From Psychrosphaera saromensis (lineage in GTDB: Bacteria > Pseudomonadota > Gammaproteobacteria > Enterobacterales > Alteromonadaceae): a DNA stretch of 64,000 nt. This document shows, in pieces, positions 26,293 through 34,823 of the stretch (position 1 is its first letter; each line of letters opens with the position of its first letter). The notes beneath the pieces are model-generated. The model was not told where the DNA came from and ran no database searches. It saw only the letters and a program-made list of their open reading frames with translations. The stretch spans positions 1,452,824 to 1,516,823 of the forward strand of contig NZ_MSCH01000003.1 of assembly GCF_002954545.1 (NCBI RefSeq). The letters are read 5' to 3'. The position numbers and the translations under genes are program-made.

Positions 26293-28671
26293 ATGAAAAC
26301 TCAGTTTAAATATCGACACATAGCAACTTGTATAGCGATGGCTTTTGGTATGAATGCGTATGCACAAGATGAAGCTGTTCAGCAAGCAGAATCTGACAAA
26401 CCTATGGATGTAATTGTAGTTACAGCAACAGGTTTTGAGCAAAAATTGACATCTGCTCCTGCAAGTATCTCAATCATCACTGCAGAAGATATGCAAACAC
26501 GTCCATTCACAACATTACTGGATGCAATTAAATACCAAGAAGGTGTTGATATTGGAACTAGCCGTGACAAAACAGGCCAAGGTTCAATCAGTATGCGTGG
26601 TTTAACAAGTGAATATTCATTGATCTTAATTGACGGGAAACGTCAAAATAACCATGGTGATATTTATCCTAATAACTTTGGCGGCAATGCGTTTGGACAT
26701 ATTCCTCCATTAGATGCGATTGAACGTGTGGAAGTTATCCGTGGTCCAGCATCAACCCTTTACGGTGCGGATGCTTTGGGTGGCGCAATCAATATAATCA
26801 CTAAAAAATCGCAAGGTGTATGGTCGGGTTCTTTAACCTTTGGCCGCAGCTTACAAAGCGATGACCAATTTGGTGATGATATTACAACTGATTTCTCATT
26901 AATGGGGCCTGTAATTGATGGGCTATTAGATTTGAGCTTACGCGGTAGTGTTTATGAGCGTTTAGCATCTTCACCAGAGTTTGAACCAGCAACGGATCCA
27001 AATGGTGATGTACATTATCGTTCATTAGGTTTTGGTAGCGGTGGTAAAACGGTTGATAATACCAATAAACAATATGGTTTCTCATTATTGTTAACACCAA
27101 CTAAAGATCACGACATACGTTTTGATTATGATAACTCTCATCAAAAATACGACAACACACCAAGCTACGATATTGAAAGTGGTGAAATTACTTATCCGTT
27201 AGGGACTAAAGACAATATTGAATCAATTTGGCGTGAATCAAAAGGTGCGGTTTCACCGCGCGCTGGTTATGCTGCGGATCAAGAGTTTGACCGTCAATGG
27301 TGGTCATTAAGTCATAATGCTGACTGGGATTTTGCTCGTTCATTTATCTCTTTATCTTATGTTGATACACAAAATAATGGCCGTACTATGCCGTTAAGTG
27401 TTGCAGAACGTCAATTGTTAGAGAAAATGTATTACGCTACAGATGCATACGCAGGAATGGATGAAGAGACTCGTAAAGCCTTAGCTGCCGAAACATTTTT
27501 ACCAAGAAACAAACGTCCGTTGGAAAGTAGCCAATATACATTAGACGCTCGTTTAGATATTCCACTAGATGATTTGGCAGGTTTCCATAATTTAGTTGTT
27601 GGTACTCAAATTACTAACGGTGAGTTACTTGATGGTGTGTTTGGATTAGAAGACGGCGAAGTAAATGGCGTACAAGAACAAAAAATGTATGCATTGTTTG
27701 TTGAAGATAACTGGACTGTTATCGAACCACTAACAATTACAGCGGGTGTTCGATACGATAACCACGATGTTTTTGGTAGTAATGTATCTCCGCGTTTATA
27801 TTCTGTTTATACAATATCTGACAGTTGGACAATTAAAGGTGGTGTAAGTACTGGTTTTAAAACGCCTCAAACAACTGACCTTTATGACGGTATTACAGGT
27901 TTTGGTGGTCAAGGTACTTCACCGTTTGCGGGCAACCCAGACTTACAACCTGAAACTAGTGTAAATAGTGAGTTAGCGGTTTACTGGAACGATTTTGACA
28001 AGGGTCATAGTTTCAATATGACTTACTTTAATACTAAGTTTAAAGATAAGATCGCCCGTGGAGATACAATTCAAAGCTGTGAAACCACTAACGATGTTCG
28101 CCCTTGTGTAAACTTAGGAGCGTATGATTCCTTAGGTTACACCACTTATAGCCAAAAAATTAATATCGACAAAGTTGATATTCAAGGTCTTGAAGTTGCT
28201 GGCCGAGTTTCAATTTCTGAAGATTGGAATGCAAATGCTAACTACACATGGACAGACAGTGAGCAAAAAAGTGGTTCTAGCGCTGGTCAGCCATTAACTA
28301 ATACTGCAGAGCATATGGCTAATATTTCAACTGATTGGTCAATCACTGAAAAATTCAATGCTTACCTTCAACTTGAAATACGTTCTGACCGTTACAGAGA
28401 TTGGGACAGTGTTTTAGATAAAGCGTTATATTACAAAAGTTACAATGCATTAAACCTTGGTGCTCGTTATACAATTAACGAAAACTTAACAGTAAATGTA
28501 CGTATCAATAATTTACTTGATGAAGACTTCACTTCATATCAAACAGATTATGTTGATCTGGATAACGACGGTCGCTATTCATACGATGATGATGAAGTTA
28601 TCTTTACAGATGATTACAATATTAAAGATAAAGCACGTAGTTTTTGGGTTGGTATAAACGCCTCATTCTAA
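26293..28671 (+). CDS. TonB-dependent siderophore receptor, FepA/CirA-like
   Basis: 792 residues. Signal peptide (MKTQFKYRHIATCIAMAFGMNAYAQ), TonB box-like MDVIVVTATGFEQ, plug with SISIITAEDMQTRP and ERVEVIRGPASTLYGADALGGAINIITKKS, then a 22-strand barrel ending in FWVGINASF. The plug signature is that of FepA/CirA/IrgA-like receptors for catecholate or similar siderophores. First gene of a Fur-box cluster with a PepSY protein, DUF2271, DUF4198 and a flavin reductase. Confidence 0.9.
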   Translation: MKTQFKYRHIATCIAMAFGMNAYAQDEAVQQAESDKPMDVIVVTATGFEQKLTSAPASISIITAEDMQTRPFTTLLDAIKYQEGVDIGTSRDKTGQGSISMRGLTSEYSLILIDGKRQNNHGDIYPNNFGGNAFGHIPPLDAIERVEVIRGPASTLYGADALGGAINIITKKSQGVWSGSLTFGRSLQSDDQFGDDITTDFSLMGPVIDGLLDLSLRGSVYERLASSPEFEPATDPNGDVHYRSLGFGSGGKTVDNTNKQYGFSLLLTPTKDHDIRFDYDNSHQKYDNTPSYDIESGEITYPLGTKDNIESIWRESKGAVSPRAGYAADQEFDRQWWSLSHNADWDFARSFISLSYVDTQNNGRTMPLSVAERQLLEKMYYATDAYAGMDEETRKALAAETFLPRNKRPLESSQYTLDARLDIPLDDLAGFHNLVVGTQITNGELLDGVFGLEDGEVNGVQEQKMYALFVEDNWTVIEPLTITAGVRYDNHDVFGSNVSPRLYSVYTISDSWTIKGGVSTGFKTPQTTDLYDGITGFGGQGTSPFAGNPDLQPETSVNSELAVYWNDFDKGHSFNMTYFNTKFKDKIARGDTIQSCETTNDVRPCVNLGAYDSLGYTTYSQKINIDKVDIQGLEVAGRVSISEDWNANANYTWTDSEQKSGSSAGQPLTNTAEHMANISTDWSITEKFNAYLQLEIRSDRYRDWDSVLDKALYYKSYNALNLGARYTINENLTVNVRINNLLDEDFTSYQTDYVDLDNDGRYSYDDDEVIFTDDYNIKDKARSFWVGINASF

Positions 28672-28735
28672 ATACATACGTATAATGCCAAGTTGATATG
28701 AGTTTAAGGTTGGTAAAAAAAGTGAAACACAGCAT

Positions 28736-29335
28736 ATGAAAATTACATTAGGTAGCGCACGTCAGTGGCATTGGGTAAGCGCAGCTGTTTGTAGTATTGG
28801 TATGCTGTTTTTTTCATGGACAGGTATCACCTTAAACCATGCTGCTGATATTCTGGCTAATTCGGATATCACAACAATAGAAGCAGAAATACCTGCAGCA
28901 TTATTAAAACCATGGCAGGCACTTGAAGCTAACCAGGATGTATTACCTCACGATATTCGTCAGTATTTAATGACAAAGCACCAATTGTTTATTGGACAAG
29001 ATACGGTAGGTGAATTCAATGATGGAGAATTTTATTTGTCGATGCCAAATCCTGGCGTAGATGCTTGGCTTGCTATTGATATAGAAAGTGGAGAGTTAAT
29101 TTTTGAGCGTACCGACCGAGGTTGGATTTCGTTTTTTAATGACTTACACAAAGGCCGATACACAAACGAGGCATGGAAATGGTTTATCGATATATTCGCT
29201 GCTATTTCCATTGTTTTTTGTTTAAGTGGTTTGTGGCTACTTTATAAACAATCAGGTTTTCGTTTATCGACTTGGCCTGTGGTGACATTAGGCGTGCTTT
29301 TGCCGCTGATTATTATTTTAACAAGTTTACATTAA
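28736..29335 (+). CDS. PepSY-associated membrane protein
   Basis: 199 residues. An N-terminal membrane helix starting RQWHWVSAAVCSIGMLFFSWTGITLNHA, a periplasmic PepSY-type domain (AIDIESGELIFERTDRGWISFFNDLHKGRY), then two C-terminal helices. The pattern RxWHxxxG...LNH and DLHxGR is that of PepSY-TM/PiuB relatives found beside TonB siderophore receptors; their histidines may bind haem. Probably shuttles electrons across the membrane for ferric-siderophore reduction. Lies 64 nt after the receptor. Confidence 0.8.
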   Translation: MKITLGSARQWHWVSAAVCSIGMLFFSWTGITLNHAADILANSDITTIEAEIPAALLKPWQALEANQDVLPHDIRQYLMTKHQLFIGQDTVGEFNDGEFYLSMPNPGVDAWLAIDIESGELIFERTDRGWISFFNDLHKGRYTNEAWKWFIDIFAAISIVFCLSGLWLLYKQSGFRLSTWPVVTLGVLLPLIIILTSLH

Positions 29336-29437
29336 GGTCTGTTTGCCTTTCATTTTCTGACTCGCGTAATGCAACAGATGAAAGGTGAGGGGACTCTACA
29401 CACTGGACTCTAAACACTGGATTTAAAAGGAAAATCA

Positions 29438-29974
29438 ATGAACCGCACAATTTTGTCTAACATCGCATTCTTTTCAATGTTTGCGTTAAGCATTGTTTTC
29501 AGTAACGTTTCAGTTGCTGCGGATAAACTATTAATTGATGTTGAAATGCCGCGTATGAATGTTGCTGAATACCATAAGCCTTATGTGGCTATTTGGTTGG
29601 AAGATAGTAACCGTAAAGCGACACAAATTGCACTTTGGTACGACCTTGATATGAAAGATAACGAAGGTGCTAAATGGCTAAAAGATATTCGTCAGTGGTG
29701 GCGTCGTATTGGTCGTTCATCACAGCAGCCATTTGACGGATTAACTTCTGCCACTAAAGGCCCTGGTAAACATAGTATTGTTGTTGATTTAACATCAAAG
29801 CATTTACAGTCATTACCAAAAGGTGAATATCAATTACGTATTGAAGCTTCAAGAGAAGTTGGCGGTAAAGAAGTGGTGAATATTCCTCTTCAATGGCCGG
29901 TTAAATCAAGTGATTACCCACTATCTGCATCAGGTAGTACAGAGCTAGGTAGTATTAAAGTTTCGATAGATTAA
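29438..29974 (+). CDS. DUF2271 domain secreted protein
   Basis: 178 residues with a signal peptide ending at about SVAA. The mature part begins DKLLIDVEMPRMNVAEYHKPYVAIWLED and contains KDIRQWWRRIGR, characteristic of DUF2271. This family is regularly found between a PepSY protein and a DUF4198 protein in iron-uptake loci. Role unknown, probably periplasmic. AAGGAAA precedes the start. Confidence 0.8.
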   Translation: MNRTILSNIAFFSMFALSIVFSNVSVAADKLLIDVEMPRMNVAEYHKPYVAIWLEDSNRKATQIALWYDLDMKDNEGAKWLKDIRQWWRRIGRSSQQPFDGLTSATKGPGKHSIVVDLTSKHLQSLPKGEYQLRIEASREVGGKEVVNIPLQWPVKSSDYPLSASGSTELGSIKVSID

Positions 29975-30055
29975 ACGTCATTTAACATAGTTACTAACGG
30001 TTGCTCAGTATATGTGCACATAAGATTTAAATTACATAGATTAAAGGATAAATTA

Positions 30056-30889
30056 ATGAATATATCTACACCAATCAAAGCATTGTTATCTATTACCATG
30101 GTAATGGGCTTATGTTTTAACGCCAGTGCTCACCGCGCATGGATTTTACCAAGCACAACTAACTTGTCAGGCGATGCGCCATGGGTAACATTTGACGCTG
30201 CGGTTTCAAATTCTTTATTTGTACCTGAGCATGTGCCACTTCGTATGAAAGGCTTAATGGTTCAAGATCCAAATGGTAAATCAATTGACGTTGCTAACCC
30301 ACATACAGGTAAATACCGCTCTACTTTTGATTTAAACTTGTTAACACCAGGTACTTACAAAATTGGTTATGCATCAGGTGGTTTACGTGCTTCATGGAAA
30401 GACAAAGATGGTAAGCGTAAAAGATGGCCTGGACGTGGTGAAACAGCTAACGATGCGGATTTTGAAAAAGCCGTACCTAAAAAAGCAGATTCATTAAAAG
30501 TATCTCAAAGCTTCCGTCGTTTAGAAACGTATGTAACGTCAGGTGAGCCAACTACAAAAGTATTTGAAGCAACAAACTCAGGTTTAGAATTAGTGCCTGT
30601 GACTCACCCAAATGATTTATTTGCAGGTGAAAGTGCTAAGTTTCAATTCTTATTTGAAGGTGAGCCAGCAGTTGGTGTGAAATTAGCGATTGTTAAAGGT
30701 GATACGCGTTTTCGTAATGACCAAAATCAATTAGATTTAGTAACTGATGCAAAAGGTTATGTGAGCATCACATGGCCAGAAGCTGGCGTATATTTAATAG
30801 AAGCTGAGTTTGAAGACGATAAAGCACAAGCTCCAGCAACAATACGTACAGGTAGCTATGGCGCAACATTTGCCGTTTACCCACAGTAA
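30056..30889 (+). CDS. DUF4198 domain secreted protein
   Basis: 277 residues from the ATG at 30056, which has AAAGGAT 7 nt upstream; an in-frame ATG at 30014 lacks one. Signal peptide ends at ASA, and the mature protein starts HRAWILPSTTNLSG, the typical DUF4198 start with an N-terminal His. A beta-rich fold follows, with an Ig-like C-terminal part (YVSITWPEAGVYLIEAEF). Found with nickel or iron transport genes; probably a periplasmic or outer-membrane accessory. The exposed N-terminal His could bind metal, which is inference. Confidence 0.8.
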   Translation: MNISTPIKALLSITMVMGLCFNASAHRAWILPSTTNLSGDAPWVTFDAAVSNSLFVPEHVPLRMKGLMVQDPNGKSIDVANPHTGKYRSTFDLNLLTPGTYKIGYASGGLRASWKDKDGKRKRWPGRGETANDADFEKAVPKKADSLKVSQSFRRLETYVTSGEPTTKVFEATNSGLELVPVTHPNDLFAGESAKFQFLFEGEPAVGVKLAIVKGDTRFRNDQNQLDLVTDAKGYVSITWPEAGVYLIEAEFEDDKAQAPATIRTGSYGATFAVYPQ

Positions 30890-30981
30890 TTGATAACCAT
30901 TTAACTTTAGTCGTGCTGAGCTGCATTTAATGCAGCTTTCACTATGAAGTTATTCATATTTGGTTGTAAAGTATTGATACT

Positions 30982-31014
30982 AAAAACCTACATTATCAAT
31001 AATGTAGGTTTTTT
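30982..31014 (+). terminator. Rho-independent terminator within the iron cluster
   Basis: AAAAACCTACATTAT, loop CA, ATAATGTAGGTTTTTT. Strong stem between the DUF4198 gene and the reductase gene; the latter is transcribed by read-through or from its own promoter in 31015-31061. Confidence 0.85.
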
Positions 31015-31061
31015 GATTTATAAGTTATCTAAACAGTATTAGACGTTGGTAAAAAGAGTAT

Positions 31062-32663
31062 ATGCAAAGTTTGTATTTGATTGGTGTATTGATAACGGTA
31101 TTGAGTGTTGCGTGGTTAGCTTTATGTGTAGGTATGTGGCGTTTACACCGTTCACGAACTCAGCCTAAACTGGTAGCAAATACAAAAACACTTATTGTGT
31201 ATGCTAGCCAAACGGGTAATGCCCAATCAATAGCGCAATACTTTGCTGATGCATTAAGCGTGTTAGAAAAAGTGAGTGCTATCCCTTTGAATGCGTTAAC
31301 TTTTGAGCATCTACTTCCCTTAGAAAAAGTGCTCTTTGTGATCAGTACTTATGGTGATGGTGAGGCTCCAGATAATGGCAGTTTATTCACTAAATTACTG
31401 ACAACGATATCAACATCAACATCAGATAGAAATGCTGATATTAACCAGCTTAATCATTTAGCTTATTCAGTTGTTGCATTAGGTGATAGTACATACCCTG
31501 AATTTTGTGCTTTTGGTTATCAAGTAGACCAAGCAATGAAAGACGCAGGGGCTAAACAGTTAAGCAAGGTTATTACAGTTGATAATTATGATGAGCTAAT
31601 TACTAACCTAGCTGATATTACGCCAGATTGGCTTGAGGTTTCACAGCAATCATTAATACAGCAGCCGTCTTTAATAAAAACCACTGGTACTCAAGTTGTT
31701 AAGTCTAAGCAATATTGGCAATTAATCCAACGCGAGTTACTAAATCCAGATTGTAATGATGAACCGCTATTACAAATTACTTTTAAAAGTATAGGGCCAA
31801 GTCCAACTTGGCAAGCGGGTGACTTAATAGAGATTCAACCTAAACAACCTAGCGAAGTTGTTGATAAATGGTTAGCAGAAAACAATATAAATGGTGATAT
31901 TTGGTTAACACACCAAGGCCATCAACAGTCGTTAAAAGCCTGGTTGCTAGAACGTGAACTACCTGAAACACACAAGCATTCAGCAAATGAATTGTTACAA
32001 GCGTTACCTTATTTACACAAACGCAGCTATTCAATAGCATCTATACCAGAAGATGGCCAATTACAGCTCATTGTTCGTTTGTTTGAAAAGCACAATGGCG
32101 ATGTACAAAGGCAAGCAGAAAAACAAGAATTTGGTTTAGCATCAGGCTTTTTAAGTCATTATTGCCAAGTAGGTGATGTAATTGATGGGCATATTAAAAG
32201 CGTAAACTCACATCATAATATAGATCACAGTAAGCCTATTATTTTAATTGGGGCTGGCAGCGGTTTAGCCGGATTAAAAGCACAAATATCAGCGCGCTTT
32301 TATTTGGCCAATCAACAAGATAAATCCATTGGTCAAAGCTGGTTGATTTTTGGTGAGCGTAACAACAAAGCAGAACTCCCTATAAACAAACAATTAGCTG
32401 AGTTTGAAAAAGAGCCGGTAAAAGTGAATAAATTAAGTTGTGCTTTTTCACAAGACAGTCAATACCCTAAATACGTACAAAATGTTCTATTTAATGAACA
32501 AGACAAGCTGCATCAGTGGATTGATGACGGTGCTTATATATATGTTTGCGGTAGCTTAGTTGGAATGGGGGAAGGCGTACAAGATGCTTTAGTAACTATT
32601 TTAGGACAAGAAAAGATAGAAGAGTTACAACAGCAGCAGCGTTATATTCGGGATGTATATTAA
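31062..32663 (+). CDS. Membrane-anchored flavodoxin/NADPH reductase (CPR-type diflavin protein)
   Basis: 533 residues. One N-terminal membrane helix (about 5-27), a flavodoxin domain (LIVYASQTGNAQ at 44-55, STYGDGEAPDNG, ALGDSTYPEFCAFG), then an FAD-binding domain (KRSYSIAS) and an NADPH-binding domain (IILIGAGSGLAGLKAQ, YVCGSLVGMGEGVQ). The layout is that of sulfite reductase alpha subunit or cytochrome P450 reductase, but with a membrane anchor. In this cluster it most likely passes electrons from NADPH to the PepSY protein for ferric-siderophore reduction. Confidence 0.83.
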   Translation: MQSLYLIGVLITVLSVAWLALCVGMWRLHRSRTQPKLVANTKTLIVYASQTGNAQSIAQYFADALSVLEKVSAIPLNALTFEHLLPLEKVLFVISTYGDGEAPDNGSLFTKLLTTISTSTSDRNADINQLNHLAYSVVALGDSTYPEFCAFGYQVDQAMKDAGAKQLSKVITVDNYDELITNLADITPDWLEVSQQSLIQQPSLIKTTGTQVVKSKQYWQLIQRELLNPDCNDEPLLQITFKSIGPSPTWQAGDLIEIQPKQPSEVVDKWLAENNINGDIWLTHQGHQQSLKAWLLERELPETHKHSANELLQALPYLHKRSYSIASIPEDGQLQLIVRLFEKHNGDVQRQAEKQEFGLASGFLSHYCQVGDVIDGHIKSVNSHHNIDHSKPIILIGAGSGLAGLKAQISARFYLANQQDKSIGQSWLIFGERNNKAELPINKQLAEFEKEPVKVNKLSCAFSQDSQYPKYVQNVLFNEQDKLHQWIDDGAYIYVCGSLVGMGEGVQDALVTILGQEKIEELQQQQRYIRDVY

Positions 32664-32801
32664 TTCGGGCTTTTTTTGAGCCTGAACTTTGACACCTTTT
32701 ATATTATTTGTTTGTAGCCAAGTTGCCTTTTTGAAAGGCCGCTTGTTTTTATAGCTTGGTTTATAAGTATTGCTGTGAAATTGCATTTAGCTGAACTCGA
32801 A

Positions 32802-32854
32802 GGTTTCACCTTGACGGTGACCATACCTTTTTTCAACAGCCAAAAAAGGTAGGC
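32802..32854 (+). repeat. Interspersed repeat, copy A
   Basis: 53-nt element with core GACCATACCTTTTTTCAACA and GCCAAAAAAGGTAGGC. Its centre is a hairpin (ACCTTTTTT / AAAAAAGGT). Copies B (59364-59412) and C (63465-63516, opposite strand) are nearly identical in the core. Read on the reverse strand, copies A and C give the peptide AYLFWLLKKGMV, probably chance or a fossil frame. Confidence 0.85.
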
Positions 32855-32936
32855 GCTCTTAGTAATAAAACAGAGCGCCGCCCGTAACCAAAACATCCGC
32901 TTACATTAACTATTGTTACTAAATAATAACCTTTAT

Positions 32937-33042
32937 GATCAAGTACTGACGACTCCCTTAATGGAGGAGGTAGAGCGAAGTAGGGACCAGAGCTGGAAAA
33001 CACTCGTCGTTGAATAGTTTCCTCAAACGGGAGTTCATGATC
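32937..33042 (+). ncRNA. Possible structured RNA element
   Basis: Nested pairings: GATCA (32937-32941) with TGATC (33038-33042), ACTCCC (32952-32957) with GGGAGT (33029-33034), GAGGA (32964-32968) with TCCTC (33020-33024). The inner part includes CCAG/CTGG. No known riboswitch signature was recognised. It could be a leader of the gene at 33235 or a decayed repeat; low confidence. Confidence 0.25.
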
Positions 33043-33234
33043 GCTCGTTTTGTGGAAAGTCTTATTTTATAAGAGACGTAATACAGATGCTTTGAATAAA
33101 ATGGGCCAAAGTAAGGCAAAATATACATTATGTTTTTTATAAAAATCGTTGTTTATGTTTTGAACAATTGATACGTTATTCTTTATTAAGAAATACTGAC
33201 TCTAGGTAAGCGTTAAAATTACTAAAAGGATAAT

Positions 33235-34731
33235 ATGATAAATAGTTTTGTAAGTATGCTAAATGAAGGGGCTAATTTAACATGCACTTATGATGCCTTT
33301 GGAGAGGTTAATCAATATATATTATCAAATGAAGGTAAAACAACAACTGTTCCCAAAGGTAATTCAAACTTTCAAAAAATCTCACATTATATTTCTTCTA
33401 ACGATATTTATATTGAACCTGAGTTAAAGTGGGTTGAGATTATAAGAAATGTAGATAATGAAATACTTCATTTTTTAACAAATATAGGTGCTTTTACAGA
33501 CTCTGAGGAGAACTCTGTATCAAAATATTTAAAAAAATTGATTAATAACAAACAGATTGAAATAAAAGAGACATCTAATATACCTTATATAGAAAGAGTT
33601 GAAGTTTCTGTTTTTTTGCCTCGAATGTATAAATTATCAAATACATTACATGAATGTATTAATGAGTCACCAATTGCTAGCAGTGCCTTAGGTTTAGAAT
33701 TTGAGGTAAACCCTAGGCTCATTCAAAACGTTGAGGATGATTTTTTCAATGGATATGAGTTTGTTCGGAGTAACCTTGATTATACAAAAGGTTTAGTGTT
33801 TAGGTTTGATGTTACAAAGTCTAATGCAAAAAAATTATTTAATTGGTCAAAAGGAGCTTTGGGTAATGAAGTTGAAGAATTAGAAAAATCATTGCTTGAA
33901 GAGTTGGCTTTATACAAACGGTCGAGATCCAGAGGACCTCGAACTTGTTGGTTTTTTGACTTTACTACTCTACAGAATTATTTATGGGCACCTATATTTC
34001 AGTTTAGCAATCGAGTTATTAATATGGTGAATATGCAAGCAGATAACAAGTCAATGCCATTAATGTCTAAAGAACGTGTTGGTGATATGGCTTGTATTAA
34101 ATTTTATTATTCAGATGGCCACAATACAATACAATCAATTTCAAAGTTATTGGATTCACAAATTAGTATATTTCCAGAGCAGTTAAATTGGGATTATAAC
34201 CCAACAGATATTGTATTTAAGCGTATTAGTTTCCTTTACAATCAGGGTCTTTATTTTGAATCTTTAATTGTAACTCAATCGTTTTTAGAGTCATTAGTAT
34301 CCGGAATGTATGATAAGAATATTATCAATCAAGTATTGAATAGAGATGTAATAAAATGGGAACAACGATATAAATACCTCAATGACTTTTTCGATAATCA
34401 ACTTAGCGAAGATTCACATTTAAAATATTTATTTAATGGAGGCTTTAAAGAAATTTACGATTATAGAAATTCATATGCCCATGATTATTTAGAACATAGG
34501 CCTGATTATACGTTTGATATCGAACTATATAAAAAAGTTAACTTACTTGTAAAGCCATTCATCGAAAATTACGAAGGAACTAAGTTTGTTCGTGAAATTA
34601 CTGGTATATATAATCAAAAAAGAGAATTCTGGGAGTATTTATTATCTCTAAAAAAAGACAGGGTAAGGTATCCAGTACTTTCTTTTTTTAAAAAGTTAAT
34701 TAAATTGAAGGGCTTTTTCAAAAAACTATAG
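33235..34731 (+). CDS. Orphan protein with HEPN-like C-terminal domain
   Basis: 498 residues, AAGGAT before the ATG, very AT-rich compared with neighbours. The N-terminal 330 residues are not recognised. The C-terminal part (about 335-450) is helical and has FESLIVTQSFLESLVSGMYDKN followed by EIYDYRNSYAHDYLEHRP, where Arg411-x4-His416 fits the R-x4-H motif of HEPN/Apea-like domains, many of which are RNases of defence or toxin systems. No signal peptide. It is a single gene between the iron cluster and a transporter, next to a mobile-looking repeat. A defence function is inference from motif and context. Confidence 0.55.
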   Translation: MINSFVSMLNEGANLTCTYDAFGEVNQYILSNEGKTTTVPKGNSNFQKISHYISSNDIYIEPELKWVEIIRNVDNEILHFLTNIGAFTDSEENSVSKYLKKLINNKQIEIKETSNIPYIERVEVSVFLPRMYKLSNTLHECINESPIASSALGLEFEVNPRLIQNVEDDFFNGYEFVRSNLDYTKGLVFRFDVTKSNAKKLFNWSKGALGNEVEELEKSLLEELALYKRSRSRGPRTCWFFDFTTLQNYLWAPIFQFSNRVINMVNMQADNKSMPLMSKERVGDMACIKFYYSDGHNTIQSISKLLDSQISIFPEQLNWDYNPTDIVFKRISFLYNQGLYFESLIVTQSFLESLVSGMYDKNIINQVLNRDVIKWEQRYKYLNDFFDNQLSEDSHLKYLFNGGFKEIYDYRNSYAHDYLEHRPDYTFDIELYKKVNLLVKPFIENYEGTKFVREITGIYNQKREFWEYLLSLKKDRVRYPVLSFFKKLIKLKGFFKKL

Positions 34732-34823
34732 TTTACATTATTAATGATGGACGCTGTTGGTCAGGTGAAACAATTCGTTTCATTCATATATGGTTTATAA
34801 GCCTCAAAAATAGCACAACCTAC

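Larger units (their letters stand above)
32664..33234. other. 571-nt gap with repeat, hairpin and possible structured RNA
   Basis: No convincing gene. It holds interspersed repeat copy A (32802-32854), a strong hairpin at 32852-32880 (GGCGCTCT / AGAGCGCC), a possible structured element at 32937-33042 and a segment TGGAAAGTCTTATTTTAT near 33053 that resembles one beside repeat copy B (TGGAAAACTTATTTTAT near 59635). The promoter of the HEPN-like gene should lie in 33060-33220. Confidence 0.5.

Noticed and set aside
32699-32896. 65-codon reverse frame containing AYLFWLLKKGMV.
   Set aside because: The frame is produced by the interspersed repeat; copy B is frameshifted in the same place, so it is not kept as a protein.
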